Below are positions 41,773-51,927 of a stretch of 64,000 nucleotides of DNA, piece after piece; within the stretch, counting starts at the first letter, position 1, and every line of letters begins with the position of its first letter. The translations under genes and the position numbers were made by a program. This stretch comes from an uncultured Pirellula sp. GTDB taxonomy: Bacteria; Planctomycetota; Planctomycetia; Pirellulales; Pirellulaceae. The DNA lies in assembly GCA_903892355.1 (NCBI GenBank), contig CAITIE010000091.1, positions 62,001 to 126,000 on the forward strand. The letters are read 5' to 3'. Under the pieces are notes generated by a model. That model was not told where the DNA came from. It saw nothing but the letters and a program-made list of their open reading frames with translations, and searched no databases.

Positions 41773-42603
41773 TTAGGAACGCCAGAGGATATAGATGAGC
41801 GCTGCGGCTAAAGAGAGAGCAATGATAACCAACAGCCCCAAAACGATCCATTGCTGCCGCTGTTGTCGTTTTTTCTTAGTGGTCACCGCGGCCTTGCTGG
41901 ACGCCATACTTCCAGGCAATGCCTCGCGCAGCAACTCGTTCGCTACCTCGCTCGTCGAGGCGCTCGCAGGGGCGTTTATTCCCGACGCTGCCGTTACCGG
42001 TGCGATTGGGACCGGGCCAAATCGTTCCGGGATGACCTCGACCGCCGATAGCCAACTCTCCATCCCTTCGCGCCAAAGGAACGAGTCCGCCGTGATGCGG
42101 CGTTCTGCAATCCAATCGACCAGCATGGGCGTCGTCGCAGGTCCATATTGTCCACCGCTCGGCGGACGTACAAACCAACGTGCATCGATGTGCGGAAGCA
42201 GACTCGCTGGAATATCCGACGTCTGCGGAATCGCTGCTGCATCAGCCGATTTTGTTGATGTCGCTGCAGTCACCATCCCATTGGTAGCTTGAGCGGTTAT
42301 CGCTTGAGAAGTCCCATGGCCATCCTTTTTACCGGTCGGCTCCGACTCTGTTTGCACGGGGGCCTTTGCCGACGCGGAGTCCGTGGTTCCTTGCGCAGTC
42401 CGCGTGGACTTGCTCTTGGGAACAGGCATCAATACTCCGCTTGAAGAGGCTAGTCTGGGATCGAGTGGAATCGAATACTCAGCGCTTTTGAATGGGACAC
42501 GGAACGAGCCTTGGCAGCTCGGACACTTCCCTCGTTTGTTCGCTTGAAAGTCCTTCACGTGCAATGGATGATTGCAGAGGTGGCAGTTAAATCGGATACC
42601 CAT
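41773..42603 (-). CDS. zinc-ribbon/GYF-domain membrane protein
   Basis: 276 residues. The N-terminus is a zinc ribbon, CHLCNHPL and CPSCQG, as in many planctomycete proteins. A long Ser/Thr/Ala-rich linker (about residues 45-140) leads to a GYF_2-type domain, RWFVRPPSGGQYGPATTPMLVDWIAERRI and ADSFLWREGMESW (about 142-190). After a second linker, a basic stretch KKKRQQRQQ precedes one C-terminal transmembrane helix (IVLGLLVIIALSLAAALIYILW). The protein is thus tail-anchored with its domains in the cytoplasm. GYF domains bind proline-rich peptides; partners are unknown. Adjacent genes encode a cytochrome and NagA. Confidence 0.85.
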   Translation of the reverse strand: MGIRFNCHLCNHPLHVKDFQANKRGKCPSCQGSFRVPFKSAEYSIPLDPRLASSSGVLMPVPKSKSTRTAQGTTDSASAKAPVQTESEPTGKKDGHGTSQAITAQATNGMVTAATSTKSADAAAIPQTSDIPASLLPHIDARWFVRPPSGGQYGPATTPMLVDWIAERRITADSFLWREGMESWLSAVEVIPERFGPVPIAPVTAASGINAPASASTSEVANELLREALPGSMASSKAAVTTKKKRQQRQQWIVLGLLVIIALSLAAALIYILWRS

Positions 42604-42623
42604 ATCAAGCCTACATCAAGGGA

Positions 42624-43613
42624 CTAACGGTAGCTTTCGTGGCATTTATTGCACGACTGGTCGATCCGGCCAACCGCGGTTCTCGCCAATTCTGCATCCT
42701 TGCTTTTTACGGCCTTCAAAACATCCTTGGCGGCAGCCCCCATGGCTGACGCGTACTGCACATAGGTTTCGTCGTCGGCATCTGTCATCCCTTCCAACTG
42801 CAGGATCTGTCCATAGGCTGCAACCAATTCCGCGTACTTGACGACCTCTTCCATGTTGTTGCTGAAGCTATCTTCGCTGTTGGTGTTGGGAGCGAGATTT
42901 TCACGGAGAGACCACTCGAGGAGTTGCATGGCAGGCCCTCGATCCGCGGTATCCGCCCACGAGGTTTCCTCGGCGGTACCTGTCAGCTTGGAACCTTTTA
43001 ATAGATCTTGCAGATCTTGTTGCCGCAGTTTGGCCTCGTTAAAGACTTGCTGTGTACCGACTTTGCAATTGGCTGCCATCCGTGCGAACACGGTGCGAGC
43101 ATACGGAGCGGAACTCTTCCAGCGGATCTCCTCGGGATACTGAGCAATGATTGCCATCATGGATGCCAACAACGTGAACTCGCGTCGAGCCTCGGAATAG
43201 CCACCACCAGCGAATTTTGCAGGAGTGGTGATGACACCGTCCACGCGGGCTTTGGCTTCTTTGATCAAGTCCTCAATCGTTTGACCCGCAATCAATTGCT
43301 TCCAAACATCGTTCCCCTTCGCTGCCGGCTCCATTTCGGTACTCGCGGAACCAGTCGACGGATCAGTCGGCGAATCGCTCGCTACCGCACCACCCGCCGA
43401 TGGGGCCTTGCCCTGCAATTGAGCCACTGCATCGGGAAAGAAGACTCCGGTAAAGTCGTTGGGTTGGAATTTTGGCGGCGGAACCCGTTCCGGCTTGCGA
43501 ACCGTCTTCTGAGCATACGAAATCTCACCGGCAACCAGCGTTGTTGCAACAACAAGGCCGAGCCTCCAACGGTTTTTCAAACTCAACATTCGCATACTTA
43601 AGCAATCCATCAT
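42624..43613 (-). CDS. exported c-type cytochrome (C-terminal CxxCH)
   Basis: About 330 residues. A signal peptide (core RLGLVVATTLVAGEISYA) precedes a Pro-rich linker, then a helical domain that ends with the heme motif CNKCH six residues from the C-terminus (SCNKCHESYR). One heme at the extreme C-terminus of a helical bundle is the layout of cytochrome c'-like and planctomycete cytochrome domains. It would carry electrons or sense ligands in the periplasm. The start is unclear: ATG 43613, 43610, 43595 and 43589 are all in frame and none has a good ribosome site. It precedes the GYF gene by 20 bp on the same strand. Confidence 0.85.
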   Translation of the reverse strand: MMDCLSMRMLSLKNRWRLGLVVATTLVAGEISYAQKTVRKPERVPPPKFQPNDFTGVFFPDAVAQLQGKAPSAGGAVASDSPTDPSTGSASTEMEPAAKGNDVWKQLIAGQTIEDLIKEAKARVDGVITTPAKFAGGGYSEARREFTLLASMMAIIAQYPEEIRWKSSAPYARTVFARMAANCKVGTQQVFNEAKLRQQDLQDLLKGSKLTGTAEETSWADTADRGPAMQLLEWSLRENLAPNTNSEDSFSNNMEEVVKYAELVAAYGQILQLEGMTDADDETYVQYASAMGAAAKDVLKAVKSKDAELARTAVGRIDQSCNKCHESYR

Positions 43614-43732
43614 ATTTTGGAAGGTTGAGATATCAGGATTCCTGTTTCGGTGACTCCCAAAACGCAATGAATCCCGTTCTTTCCCGACGTCCTATTTTCT
43701 CATGAGCAGGGGCCCTGATCAACCGAAAACTC

Positions 43733-44593
43733 CTAGGCTGATGCCTCTGTTCGATCGACAGATGCGGAGGGTGGGGGTAGTGTCGTTAATACCGGCGATC
43801 CAGCCTGAATTGCATTGTTTGGGGTAAGGGCATTCGCGTACCACGCACAAATTAACCCGGAAAGAATCATCAAGGCCTGCGTTCCACAGACGGCAATCAC
43901 CGGCATTGCCCTGATCCAAAAACTCCTGTCAAAAGTGTTTTGACCAAGGTTACGGCTCAGCCCAAAAAATAGGGTTTGATACCCAACAACGCCAAAAATG
44001 CCAAAGTATCCCGCCAAAAGAAACAGGAAGTTGGCCGCCATACCGATCGAGAATGCGCGTGTGGCCCCCGTACGCATCGCTGCTGAGGTGACCAGCAATG
44101 GAAAATAGAGCGAATAAAAAGCGATCACTGCAATCGTCGCAACTTCAACGCGAATGCTCGCAAGGATTGTTATCGCTATCGCCAATGCAATGGAAACAAA
44201 GATCGATCGCAAAAACAGACTCAAAACGGTTGGCGAATAGTTTCTGGAGTTTGGGGGATCTGTAGCCCCGAAGCTCTTTGTGAACCAACCGACAACCTGT
44301 TCTCCTCGAAAACCGATCAACAGTCCGAAGCATCCCAGTAACATAACCAGGCTTGCAAACCGATTCACAGTAAATGCGAGATCTTCAATATTCCGATCGC
44401 CCGCAGCATTGTTCGAAACAACCGACCCAATGATTGCGACCCCTAGGGAAACAGCCGCGACCGTTCCGCTGGGCCGAATCCATTTGGCAAACCAACCTAG
44501 GGAATTGCGAGCGTCACCATCGGAGTGAGATGATTCATCATCATCAAACGGACTTGGAGCCGCTGGGTATGGCTCGTTTTTGGGGTTGACCAT
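43733..44593 (-). CDS. multi-pass membrane protein of unknown function
   Basis: 286 residues. An acidic, Ser/Asp-rich N-terminus of about 35 residues precedes five or six hydrophobic helices (for example TVAAVSLGVAIIGSVVS, FASLVMLLGCFGLLIGF, SIFVSIALAIAITILASI and ANFLFLLAGYFGIFGVVGY). I do not recognise a family. It is separated from the downstream cytochrome group by about 120 bp and from the upstream gene by a 232-bp divergent gap, so it may have its own promoter. Confidence 0.7.
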   Translation of the reverse strand: MVNPKNEPYPAAPSPFDDDESSHSDGDARNSLGWFAKWIRPSGTVAAVSLGVAIIGSVVSNNAAGDRNIEDLAFTVNRFASLVMLLGCFGLLIGFRGEQVVGWFTKSFGATDPPNSRNYSPTVLSLFLRSIFVSIALAIAITILASIRVEVATIAVIAFYSLYFPLLVTSAAMRTGATRAFSIGMAANFLFLLAGYFGIFGVVGYQTLFFGLSRNLGQNTFDRSFWIRAMPVIAVCGTQALMILSGLICAWYANALTPNNAIQAGSPVLTTLPPPSASVDRTEASA

Positions 44594-44825
44594 ATTTCTG
44601 TTGAACCGACGAAAAGACCGGGATAGAGTGATATGCGATTCGTGGCCGAATAGGGGGAATATCTATTGTAGGCGCTGCAGCACAATCGAAAGTCTGTCAC
44701 CGGGACGATTATCCACGCTATTGGATAAAAACTTTCTGCTGTGAAAACACGGCTTGGGTGCCCATGAGCTATAATCCCTAGGACAAGCCCTCCCTCCCCC
44801 TCCCACGAAACAGAAGACAATCGAC

Positions 44826-47800
44826 GTGTTTCGAGCCCGCATGCTTTCCACACTTCTGGCCATCGCTATCTCGCTGATCGCCACGCATACCAGCAGCTTA
44901 GTCGCAGACGAAGCAACCATACACGGCCTCCTGGCAGGTCGATGCCTGGAGTGCCACAGCGGAAACGATCCCCGAGGCGGATTGGACTTGAGCTCTCGCG
45001 ATGGGTTGGCCAAAGGCTCCGACTCCGGCATCATTTTCGATCGCCAATCCTGGGAGTCCAGTTTGCTCCTGAACGTGATCGAATCCGGTGACATGCCGCC
45101 TAAAGGAAAACTGACCGACGACGAAAAAAAGGCTCTCAGGGATTGGATCAAGTCGGGTGCCGTACTCCCTGAAACACCTATCGATCGATTCAAGTTCACG
45201 TCACCCTACCGAGCCGGATACGACTGGTGGGCGTTGCAGCCATTGCTGGAGCCCAATCCTGTTCCCAAAAGTAACGGCAACCTCAACGAGCAAGACATAC
45301 GGGACCCTATCGACCTCTATGTGAGCCGAGGTCTCTCAGAGCATCAACTGACCGCAAACCCATCCGCCGCACCTCGTTCGCTCATCCGACGTGTCTATCT
45401 CGATTTGACCGGACTTCCCCCCAGCTACGAGGAAGTCTCCGAGTTTGAGAAGGATCCATCCGACGACGCCTACAAGGCAATCGTGGAACGGTTGCTCGAT
45501 TCACCCGCTTATGGCGAGCGATGGGCGCGGCATTGGTTGGATGTGGTCCGTTTCGGAGAGAGCGATGGCTTTGAACGCAATTATCCACGCCAGTCAAGTT
45601 GGCATTATCGCGATTGGGTGATCGATGCTTTGAACCAAGATATAGCCTACGACCACTTTGTTCGGATGCAAATCGCTGGGGATCTGATCGACCCAAATGA
45701 CACGGGATTCGCCGCTGTCTCTTTTTTGGTTTCGGGAGTGCATAACACGGTTGTCGGTTCCAGCGATCGAATGATCCGAATCGCCAAACAAGATGAACTC
45801 GAAGAGAAGATCGGGACGCTCTCGCAAACATTTCTCGGCCTAACAGCCCAATGCGCTCGTTGCCACGAACATAAATTCGATCCAATCTCTTCGGAGTCGT
45901 ATTATCGTCTTGCCGCATCCCTAACCGGTGTGGCGCATGGCGAACGCGAGGTCCTTCAAGCTTCCCAACAGGCCCGCGAACAGGCTTTGGAAAAGCAACG
46001 CCAGGAATGGCTCGAGCGTGCCTCAGCACTCGACCAACGTGCGCTCGCTCGTCTCGACTCCGATCCAGACCGACAAAGACTCGCTCGGCAACCGGGGGAA
46101 CGAGCGAATACCGATTCGCAGTCAGCAGCCAACATGCCATTACCGATCGCGGCATGGAATTTTGAAAACCCAAACGGCGAAGCCAATGCCGATACGTTGG
46201 CCGATTCAGTGCGTGGTCTTAAAGCGGAACTCCACGGTAATGGCTTGCGAACACCAAGAGGCTTGCTCCTCGATGGCCAGTCGTACCTTGCGACAGAACC
46301 CATCGGGGTCGATATCTCGTCCAAGACGCTCAGCGCTTGGGTTACCGTTGACCCACTCGAACAATCGGGGGGCGGTATTATCAGCCTGCAGACGCTCGAT
46401 GGCTCCATTTTCGATGCCATCGTCTACGGGGAGAGAGATGCCAAGCAATGGATGGCGGGTAGTAACGGATTCGCACGTTCACAATCGTTCCAAGCTCCCC
46501 AAGAAGATTCACCGGCGGACCAGCGCGTGCATATCGCAATTCGTTACCAAGCGGACGGGACGGTCCAAGCATTCCGAAATGGCGTTCCGTACGGCAACCC
46601 TTATCGGACTTCGACACAGACCTTCCAGGGAAACAACTCTCAGTTCTTGTTCGGGTTACGCCATGGACCACCTGGAGGAAATCGCTTTTTCAAGGGTGTC
46701 GTCCACAGTGCGGCGTGCTTTGATTCCGCTCTGAGCGATGATACCATCGCACTTCTAGGCGCTTCGCAGTCACGCGGCTGGGACTTGAAGGTTGCATGGG
46801 AAACGATGACGGAATCGGAGCGTGAAGAACGCCAGGAATTGCGGAATGCACTCGCAGAAATTGAATTGGAGCTAAAAACAGTACGGTCTCAGCTCCGCAA
46901 GAAAATCTATACGGTGATCTCTAACGCGAACCCAGGACCCACGAAGCTTTTGGTACGCGGGGATGTTTATAACGAAGCCCACGAAGTTCGGCCGGGGGGC
47001 ATTTCGAGCGTCGGAAACGATCCAAACGACTTCGGATTAGGAAGCGATGCAAGCGACGCTGAGCGAAGGGCATCGCTTGCCGCTTGGATCACCAACGCCA
47101 ATCGAGCTCTTCTCGCCCGGGTCTTAGTCAATCGCGTGTGGCATTACCACTTTGGTTCGGGAATCGTGGATACTCCCAACGATTTCGGATTCAATGGTGG
47201 ACGTCCGTCGCATCCGGAATTGCTCGACCATCTCGCGACTCGATTTCTCGACCGAGGAATGAAACTCAAGGACCTGCATCGATGGATTGTTCATTCCGGC
47301 ACTTACCGTCGCTCCTCGGAACCTAATGCCTCGAACATGAACAAGGATTCGAGCAACCGCTGGTTGTGGAGATACCCGGTCCGTCGACTGGATGGTGAGT
47401 CCGCCCGAGATTCGATGCTCAAGATGGCAGGAGTACTGAATGCCCAACTCGGCGGTCCAAGCTATGTCGATGTCGACTTCCGAGATAACAACGGGACTAC
47501 TTACTACTCGCCCAAAGCGCTCGAGACGGAAGATTGTTTTCGCCGAACAGTGTACCGATTCAATCCGCGATGCGAGCGAAGCCCGTTACTCGACGTACTC
47601 GATTGCCCGGACCCATCGACAACAGCACCCAAGCGAGCTAATACCACCACACCGCTTCAGGCTCTTAGCTTGCTCAACAATCCGTTCATCTTTCAGATGT
47701 CCGAAGCACTCGTTGGACAGCTTCGCCCATCAACCGGCGCTTCGAAAAAAACAGATCAAGAATTGGTCGGGCCGCTATTCCGATCGATCCTACTCCGCGA

Positions 47801-47909
47801 TCCCGATCCGGACGAGGAGACCTATTCTCGAGAGTTGGTCTCCAAGTATGGAGCCACGGCGTTGGCTAGAGCCCTTTGGAATACGAATGAATTTTTGGTC
47901 TTGGAGTAA
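44826..47909 (+). CDS. PSCyt1-DUF1549-DUF1553 cytochrome protein with LamG-like insert
   Basis: 1027 residues, exported. The modules in order are: signal peptide; PSCyt1 heme domain with CLECH (residues 40-44) and GDMPPKGKLTDDE; DUF1549 (about residues 160-270; DLTGLPPSYEEV, ERWARHWLDVVRFGESDGFE); a second heme-like motif CARCH at 343-347; a LamG/concanavalin-like beta domain (about 440-620); and DUF1553 (about 740-1010; RVLVNRVWHYHFGSGIVDTPNDFG). The family is a planctomycete speciality of unproven function, probably polysaccharide binding or oxidation in the periplasm. GTG 44826 is preferred; TATAAT at 44770-44775 lies about 50 bp upstream. It is paired with a DUF1501 gene. Confidence 0.94.
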   Translation: MFRARMLSTLLAIAISLIATHTSSLVADEATIHGLLAGRCLECHSGNDPRGGLDLSSRDGLAKGSDSGIIFDRQSWESSLLLNVIESGDMPPKGKLTDDEKKALRDWIKSGAVLPETPIDRFKFTSPYRAGYDWWALQPLLEPNPVPKSNGNLNEQDIRDPIDLYVSRGLSEHQLTANPSAAPRSLIRRVYLDLTGLPPSYEEVSEFEKDPSDDAYKAIVERLLDSPAYGERWARHWLDVVRFGESDGFERNYPRQSSWHYRDWVIDALNQDIAYDHFVRMQIAGDLIDPNDTGFAAVSFLVSGVHNTVVGSSDRMIRIAKQDELEEKIGTLSQTFLGLTAQCARCHEHKFDPISSESYYRLAASLTGVAHGEREVLQASQQAREQALEKQRQEWLERASALDQRALARLDSDPDRQRLARQPGERANTDSQSAANMPLPIAAWNFENPNGEANADTLADSVRGLKAELHGNGLRTPRGLLLDGQSYLATEPIGVDISSKTLSAWVTVDPLEQSGGGIISLQTLDGSIFDAIVYGERDAKQWMAGSNGFARSQSFQAPQEDSPADQRVHIAIRYQADGTVQAFRNGVPYGNPYRTSTQTFQGNNSQFLFGLRHGPPGGNRFFKGVVHSAACFDSALSDDTIALLGASQSRGWDLKVAWETMTESEREERQELRNALAEIELELKTVRSQLRKKIYTVISNANPGPTKLLVRGDVYNEAHEVRPGGISSVGNDPNDFGLGSDASDAERRASLAAWITNANRALLARVLVNRVWHYHFGSGIVDTPNDFGFNGGRPSHPELLDHLATRFLDRGMKLKDLHRWIVHSGTYRRSSEPNASNMNKDSSNRWLWRYPVRRLDGESARDSMLKMAGVLNAQLGGPSYVDVDFRDNNGTTYYSPKALETEDCFRRTVYRFNPRCERSPLLDVLDCPDPSTTAPKRANTTTPLQALSLLNNPFIFQMSEALVGQLRPSTGASKKTDQELVGPLFRSILLRDPDPDEETYSRELVSKYGATALARALWNTNEFLVLE

Positions 47910-48001
47910 TCGATGAAACCAAATCAAAGTTTCGATCTTCCGGGCTTCACAGCGCACAACAAAACTATGTCCGCTCTCTATTTGACCCCTGCGAGGATGG
48001 C

Positions 48002-49435
48002 ATGAATCCCTGGAATACCTCGATGCACCGGCGAGATTGGTTTCAATGGGTCAACCGTGGCGTAGGTGCCACGGCAGCCTTGGCGATGCTGGCCCGCGAT
48101 GGCGTTTTGCGCGCTGCCGACGGATCTCCCGCGAATAACGGGCCAGCCCGAGCGAAGCGCGCGATCCAAATCTGCCTCGTCGGTGGCTTGAGCCATCTCG
48201 ATTCGATGGACTACAAACCCGAATTGGATCGTTTGCATGGAAAAACGCTGAACACGACCGAGAAGCCCGACATTTTCTTTGGACAGATGGGACTGCTTCG
48301 CAAAAGTGATTGGGCTTTCCGGCCTCGTGGCTCTTCCGGGTTAGTCCTTTCCGAACTCTTTCCGAATATCGCCGAACAAGCCGATTTATTGACGGTGGTG
48401 CGTTCGATGGTTACTGAATCAGCGAACCATACTCCAGCACTGTTTTTCGAGAACAGCGGATTTGAGTTCAACGGGTTTCCGTCCATGGGGAGTTGGCTCT
48501 CTTACGGACTCGGATCGATCGCGGATGATTTGCCGGCCTACGTGGTCCTGCCCGATGGTCGAGGTGGCCCGAATGGGGGCGCTTCCAACTGGACCAATGG
48601 TTTCTTGCCGGGGCAGAATCAAGGCGTCGTGTTCCACGCGGGCACTCACCCCGTTCGAGACTTGAATCCCATATCCAGTGTTTCTCAAGCGGAGGATGTC
48701 GCCACCCGTCAGACGATCGATTGGCTGAACCGTCGCAATCTCGAGCGTCACGGCCACGAAGACATACTCTCGGCGCGGATTCAAAGCTACGAACTCGCTG
48801 CCAAGATGCAGAGTTCTGTCCCACTGGTGAGTGAATTTGCTGACGAGACACAAGCGACCAAAGACCTCTACGGAATCGATCAACCCGAAACAGCGGATAT
48901 GGGCCGACGCTGCTTGCTCGGTAGGCGACTCCTCGAAAAGGGTGTTCGGTTCGTTCAATTGTATTCCGGTGGTCCCATCGCCGGCTCGCCCAGAACTAGC
49001 TGGGACGCCCACGAAAATGTTTTTGAAAATCACTCGCTCGAAGCCAAACGTATCGACCAACCTGTGGCGGCACTTCTGGCGGACCTAAAGGCGCGAGGGA
49101 TGCTAGATGACACGTTGGTGCTGTTTACAACCGAGTTTGGCAGAACACCGTTCGCCCAATCAGCTGCAGACATGGCTGGACCAGGACGAGACCATAATCG
49201 CTACGCGTTTTCAACCTGGATGGCAGGCGCCGGATTGCGTCCCGGTTTCGCCTATGGAGAGTCCGACGACATCGGATGGAAAGTAGCCAATAACCCTGTC
49301 ACATGGCATGATCTCCACGCGACGATCCTCCATCTGTTCGGAATCGATCACGAGCAATTGGTCTACTACCACAATGGGATCCATCGCCGATTGACCAACG
49401 TTCACGGGCATGTTGTTCACGACCTGATCGGTTAA
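48002..49435 (+). CDS. DUF1501 (sulfatase-like fold) exported protein
   Basis: 477 residues. The N-terminus MHRRDWFQWVNRGVGATAALAML resembles a twin-arginine signal; DUF1501 proteins are commonly exported this way. The body has the family's GGLSHLDSMDY, FGRTPFAQ and HHATILHLFGI-like segment near the end (HDLHATILHLFGIDHEQL). The fold is that of alkaline phosphatase/sulfatase enzymes, but catalytic residues are not confirmed. It lies 92 bp downstream of the DUF1553 gene. In planctomycetes the two families are almost always paired, implying a common substrate, presumed to be polysaccharide. Confidence 0.93.
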   Translation: MNPWNTSMHRRDWFQWVNRGVGATAALAMLARDGVLRAADGSPANNGPARAKRAIQICLVGGLSHLDSMDYKPELDRLHGKTLNTTEKPDIFFGQMGLLRKSDWAFRPRGSSGLVLSELFPNIAEQADLLTVVRSMVTESANHTPALFFENSGFEFNGFPSMGSWLSYGLGSIADDLPAYVVLPDGRGGPNGGASNWTNGFLPGQNQGVVFHAGTHPVRDLNPISSVSQAEDVATRQTIDWLNRRNLERHGHEDILSARIQSYELAAKMQSSVPLVSEFADETQATKDLYGIDQPETADMGRRCLLGRRLLEKGVRFVQLYSGGPIAGSPRTSWDAHENVFENHSLEAKRIDQPVAALLADLKARGMLDDTLVLFTTEFGRTPFAQSAADMAGPGRDHNRYAFSTWMAGAGLRPGFAYGESDDIGWKVANNPVTWHDLHATILHLFGIDHEQLVYYHNGIHRRLTNVHGHVVHDLIG

Positions 49436-49517
49436 ACCAACAGGAACGGGAAAATCTACGATCAGTTTCACGCGTACCTGTTCACTGCCCGAGAACCTGC
49501 GCGGAATACCTGATGAA

Positions 49518-50417
49518 TTAAACCGTGCAGGTTTTGACCGCTTCGCGGAGGCTCGTGACAGCATCCCGCACCGGGATAAACTCGTGAGCGATGTACCCAT
49601 CAAAGCCTGAATCAGCGATGGCCTTAGCGATTGGCGGGTAATAGATTTCCTGGGATTCGTCGATCTCATGGCGACCAGGATTACCGCCGGTGTGATAATG
49701 CCCAAAGTACTGGTGATTCTTTTGAATCGATCGAATGATGTCCCCTTCCATGATCTGCATGTGATAGATGTCATAGAGCAACTTAAAGTTATCGCTAGCG
49801 ACTTCTTTGCAAAGTTCGATTCCCCAGGCCGAGTTGTCGCACATGTAATCGGCATGGTCGACTCGACTGTTGAGCAACTCCATATTGAGGATAACCTTCT
49901 TCTTCTCGGCCACCGGAACGATCTTGCGAAGTGCTTCCGCGCAGTTCTTGAGACCGGTTTTACGATCGATCCCACGAGCATTTCCGGAGAAGCAAATGAC
50001 ATTTCTGAACCCAGCTGCCGACGAATCCTCGATGGTCTCATTAAGAATTTTGAGAGCTTCATCCCAATACTTCGGATCGCACAACCCATCGGAAAGTTTA
50101 TGTGATGAAACCATGGTGCAAACCAGGCCATGGCTCTTAAGCGTTGCGAAATCCTTCTTCGTAAGTAGATCGATCCCGACCATCCCCATCGACTTGGCCG
50201 CTTGGCAAAGCTCGTCGAGCGATAGATTTTTGTCATAGCACCATTTGCAGAGCGATTGATTCAACCTTCCCTGGATTGGAGTCGAAGAGAAGGGGGCTGC
50301 GACTGCGATATCGGCGTTGCTGGATGCAGCGATCCCGCTTGCAACGACGCCGGAACTGAGAGCACCTAATCCGAACGAACGGCGGGAGATACGATCACTT
50401 GGTTCTTGAGGGTTCAT
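49518..50417 (-). CDS. exported sugar-phosphate isomerase/epimerase-like protein
   Basis: 299 residues. A twin-arginine signal (SRRSFGLGALSSGVVASGIAA) starts the protein; the remainder is a TIM barrel of the xylose-isomerase-like/hydroxypyruvate-isomerase class. Metal-site segments are visible as ILNMELLNSRVDH (Glu), LLYDIYHMQIMEGD (Asp-His), HTGGNPGRHEID (His) and YIAHEFIP (Glu). These four match the metal ligands of the family, so it should be catalytically competent; the substrate is unknown. ATG 50417 is chosen because it gives the Tat motif near the N-terminus, while upstream in-frame starts extend only into noncoding-looking sequence. The upstream PQQ-propeller gene ends 70 bp away. Confidence 0.9.
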   Translation of the reverse strand: MNPQEPSDRISRRSFGLGALSSGVVASGIAASSNADIAVAAPFSSTPIQGRLNQSLCKWCYDKNLSLDELCQAAKSMGMVGIDLLTKKDFATLKSHGLVCTMVSSHKLSDGLCDPKYWDEALKILNETIEDSSAAGFRNVICFSGNARGIDRKTGLKNCAEALRKIVPVAEKKKVILNMELLNSRVDHADYMCDNSAWGIELCKEVASDNFKLLYDIYHMQIMEGDIIRSIQKNHQYFGHYHTGGNPGRHEIDESQEIYYPPIAKAIADSGFDGYIAHEFIPVRDAVTSLREAVKTCTV

Positions 50418-50486
50418 CGTAGAGGTTTCCGTAAATTGCAGGGCCGAAAGATTCGGGAAAATGGGCGAGAAATGTTTCCAGATCAC

Positions 50487-51833
50487 TTATTTCATCAATG
50501 GAACTTTGATCAGTTTTTCGTCATTGCGAACATAGATGCATCCGTTGGCAAACGCTGGTGCGCACCAGACAACCTCGCGACCGAAGGCAAAATTGGATGG
50601 TTCGATGATCTTTGTCCGATCGATCTCTTCATAACCCTTAGGAGTCATCTTGGCCGTCACCAATTCGCCCGATTCATTGAACAAATAGAAGATGTCTTGG
50701 TTGCGAACGACGAACGCAGTACCACTCCCTTGGGGGCGGGCACTGATCGGCTTGCTGGTTTCCCAGAGTCGGTCCCCCGTTGCGATTTGGAAGGCCATCA
50801 TTTCGCCGCTTTGATCGCATCCATAGACAACATCTCCGATCACCATCGGTTGGACGTTGACTGGGGACATCCCCTTTTTGGCTTGATTCCGCCAAACTTC
50901 TTTTGCCTTGGGTTCTTTAGCGTCCAGCTCGATCAGCAGATTGCGATTGGAATACCCACCGACGAAAAGATAGTTACCTGAGTGGACTGGTGACATGATG
51001 ATCGAACCATTATCCGCCATGTACTCGATCGACCAGTAGAGCTTGCCGGTTGCCGGGTCCACTGAGTTGACTGCGGCAGGATTAATGAGGATCAATTGGC
51101 GAACACCTGCCGCTTCGATAATCGTCGGAGGCGAATACCCTTGTTCAGGTGCCGTCCCGAACCGCCATACCTCGGCTCCCGTTTTCTTATTCAGGCAAAC
51201 CGTTTGGGACCCATCGCCACCGGCGAGAGTGATCAGGTTATCTCCATCGATCAGAGGATGGGCCGCGTACCCCCAAAGGGCGGAGTTCGTTTTGTAGACC
51301 TCCTTGAGCTGCTTGGACCAAATAATCTTGCCCGTGGCTGCTTCAAAGCAGAACAGATCCCCTTCGGCGCCCAAGGTATAAAGCCGATCTCCATCGACGA
51401 GAGGAGTGCAACGCGGCCCTGCTGGATACGAGATTGCGTACTTGACGGCATACTCATGCGACCAAACTACTTTGCCATTCTCGTTATCAAGGCATAGAAC
51501 GCGTTCCTTCCCTTCGAATGCGTTCCGATTGAAATTATCGACCTTGGCATCGGACTTTGTCATCAAGTCAGTCACATAGACACGATTGCCGACGACGGCT
51601 GGGCCCGAATAGCCACCTGAGACCGGAATACTCCAAGCTGCCTTGAGACCTCCCTCAGGAAATTTGGTCAGTACTTGGGTCGCTTTCCACTGGTTGTCGC
51701 GATTCGGTCCCATCCATTGCGGCCAATCCTCTCCTCGTACCACCGAAGCGTGGATCCACGGAGCTGCAAATGCGATGACAGATAGAATGAGATATCGAAA
51801 AAATAAGGGATGTCGAGCGATGCGTTGTATCAT
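50487..51833 (-). CDS. PQQ-like beta-propeller exported protein
   Basis: 448 residues. A signal sequence (LILSVIAFAAPWIHASVVRG) precedes an eight-bladed-type beta-propeller with repeated signature strands ATGKIIWSKQL, KTGAEVWRFG, ATGKLYWSIE and ATGDRLWETSKP. EDWPQWMGPNRDNQW is a start typical of planctomycete PQQ-binding-like proteins. Most such proteins do not hold PQQ but act as scaffolds, for example of BamB type. It may form an operon with the isomerase-like gene 70 bp downstream. It would be periplasmic or outer-membrane associated. Confidence 0.9.
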   Translation of the reverse strand: MIQRIARHPLFFRYLILSVIAFAAPWIHASVVRGEDWPQWMGPNRDNQWKATQVLTKFPEGGLKAAWSIPVSGGYSGPAVVGNRVYVTDLMTKSDAKVDNFNRNAFEGKERVLCLDNENGKVVWSHEYAVKYAISYPAGPRCTPLVDGDRLYTLGAEGDLFCFEAATGKIIWSKQLKEVYKTNSALWGYAAHPLIDGDNLITLAGGDGSQTVCLNKKTGAEVWRFGTAPEQGYSPPTIIEAAGVRQLILINPAAVNSVDPATGKLYWSIEYMADNGSIIMSPVHSGNYLFVGGYSNRNLLIELDAKEPKAKEVWRNQAKKGMSPVNVQPMVIGDVVYGCDQSGEMMAFQIATGDRLWETSKPISARPQGSGTAFVVRNQDIFYLFNESGELVTAKMTPKGYEEIDRTKIIEPSNFAFGREVVWCAPAFANGCIYVRNDEKLIKVPLMK

Positions 51834-51927
51834 GAGGGTTGGCTTACAAACGTGATAAAGGATTCATTGGTAATTCATCGAGCAGAGCGTCACCCCGTGA
51901 AGGGGCTAAAACCACCCGAGCCCGTGA

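Noticed and set aside
44770-44775. Promoter at TATAAT
   Set aside because: The -10 hexamer is perfect but no -35-like sequence lies at 16-18 bp, so it is mentioned only as context.
45382-46173. Long minus-strand frame inside the DUF1553 gene
   Set aside because: Arg-rich and without motifs; the opposite strand carries the clear cytochrome/DUF1549 domains.
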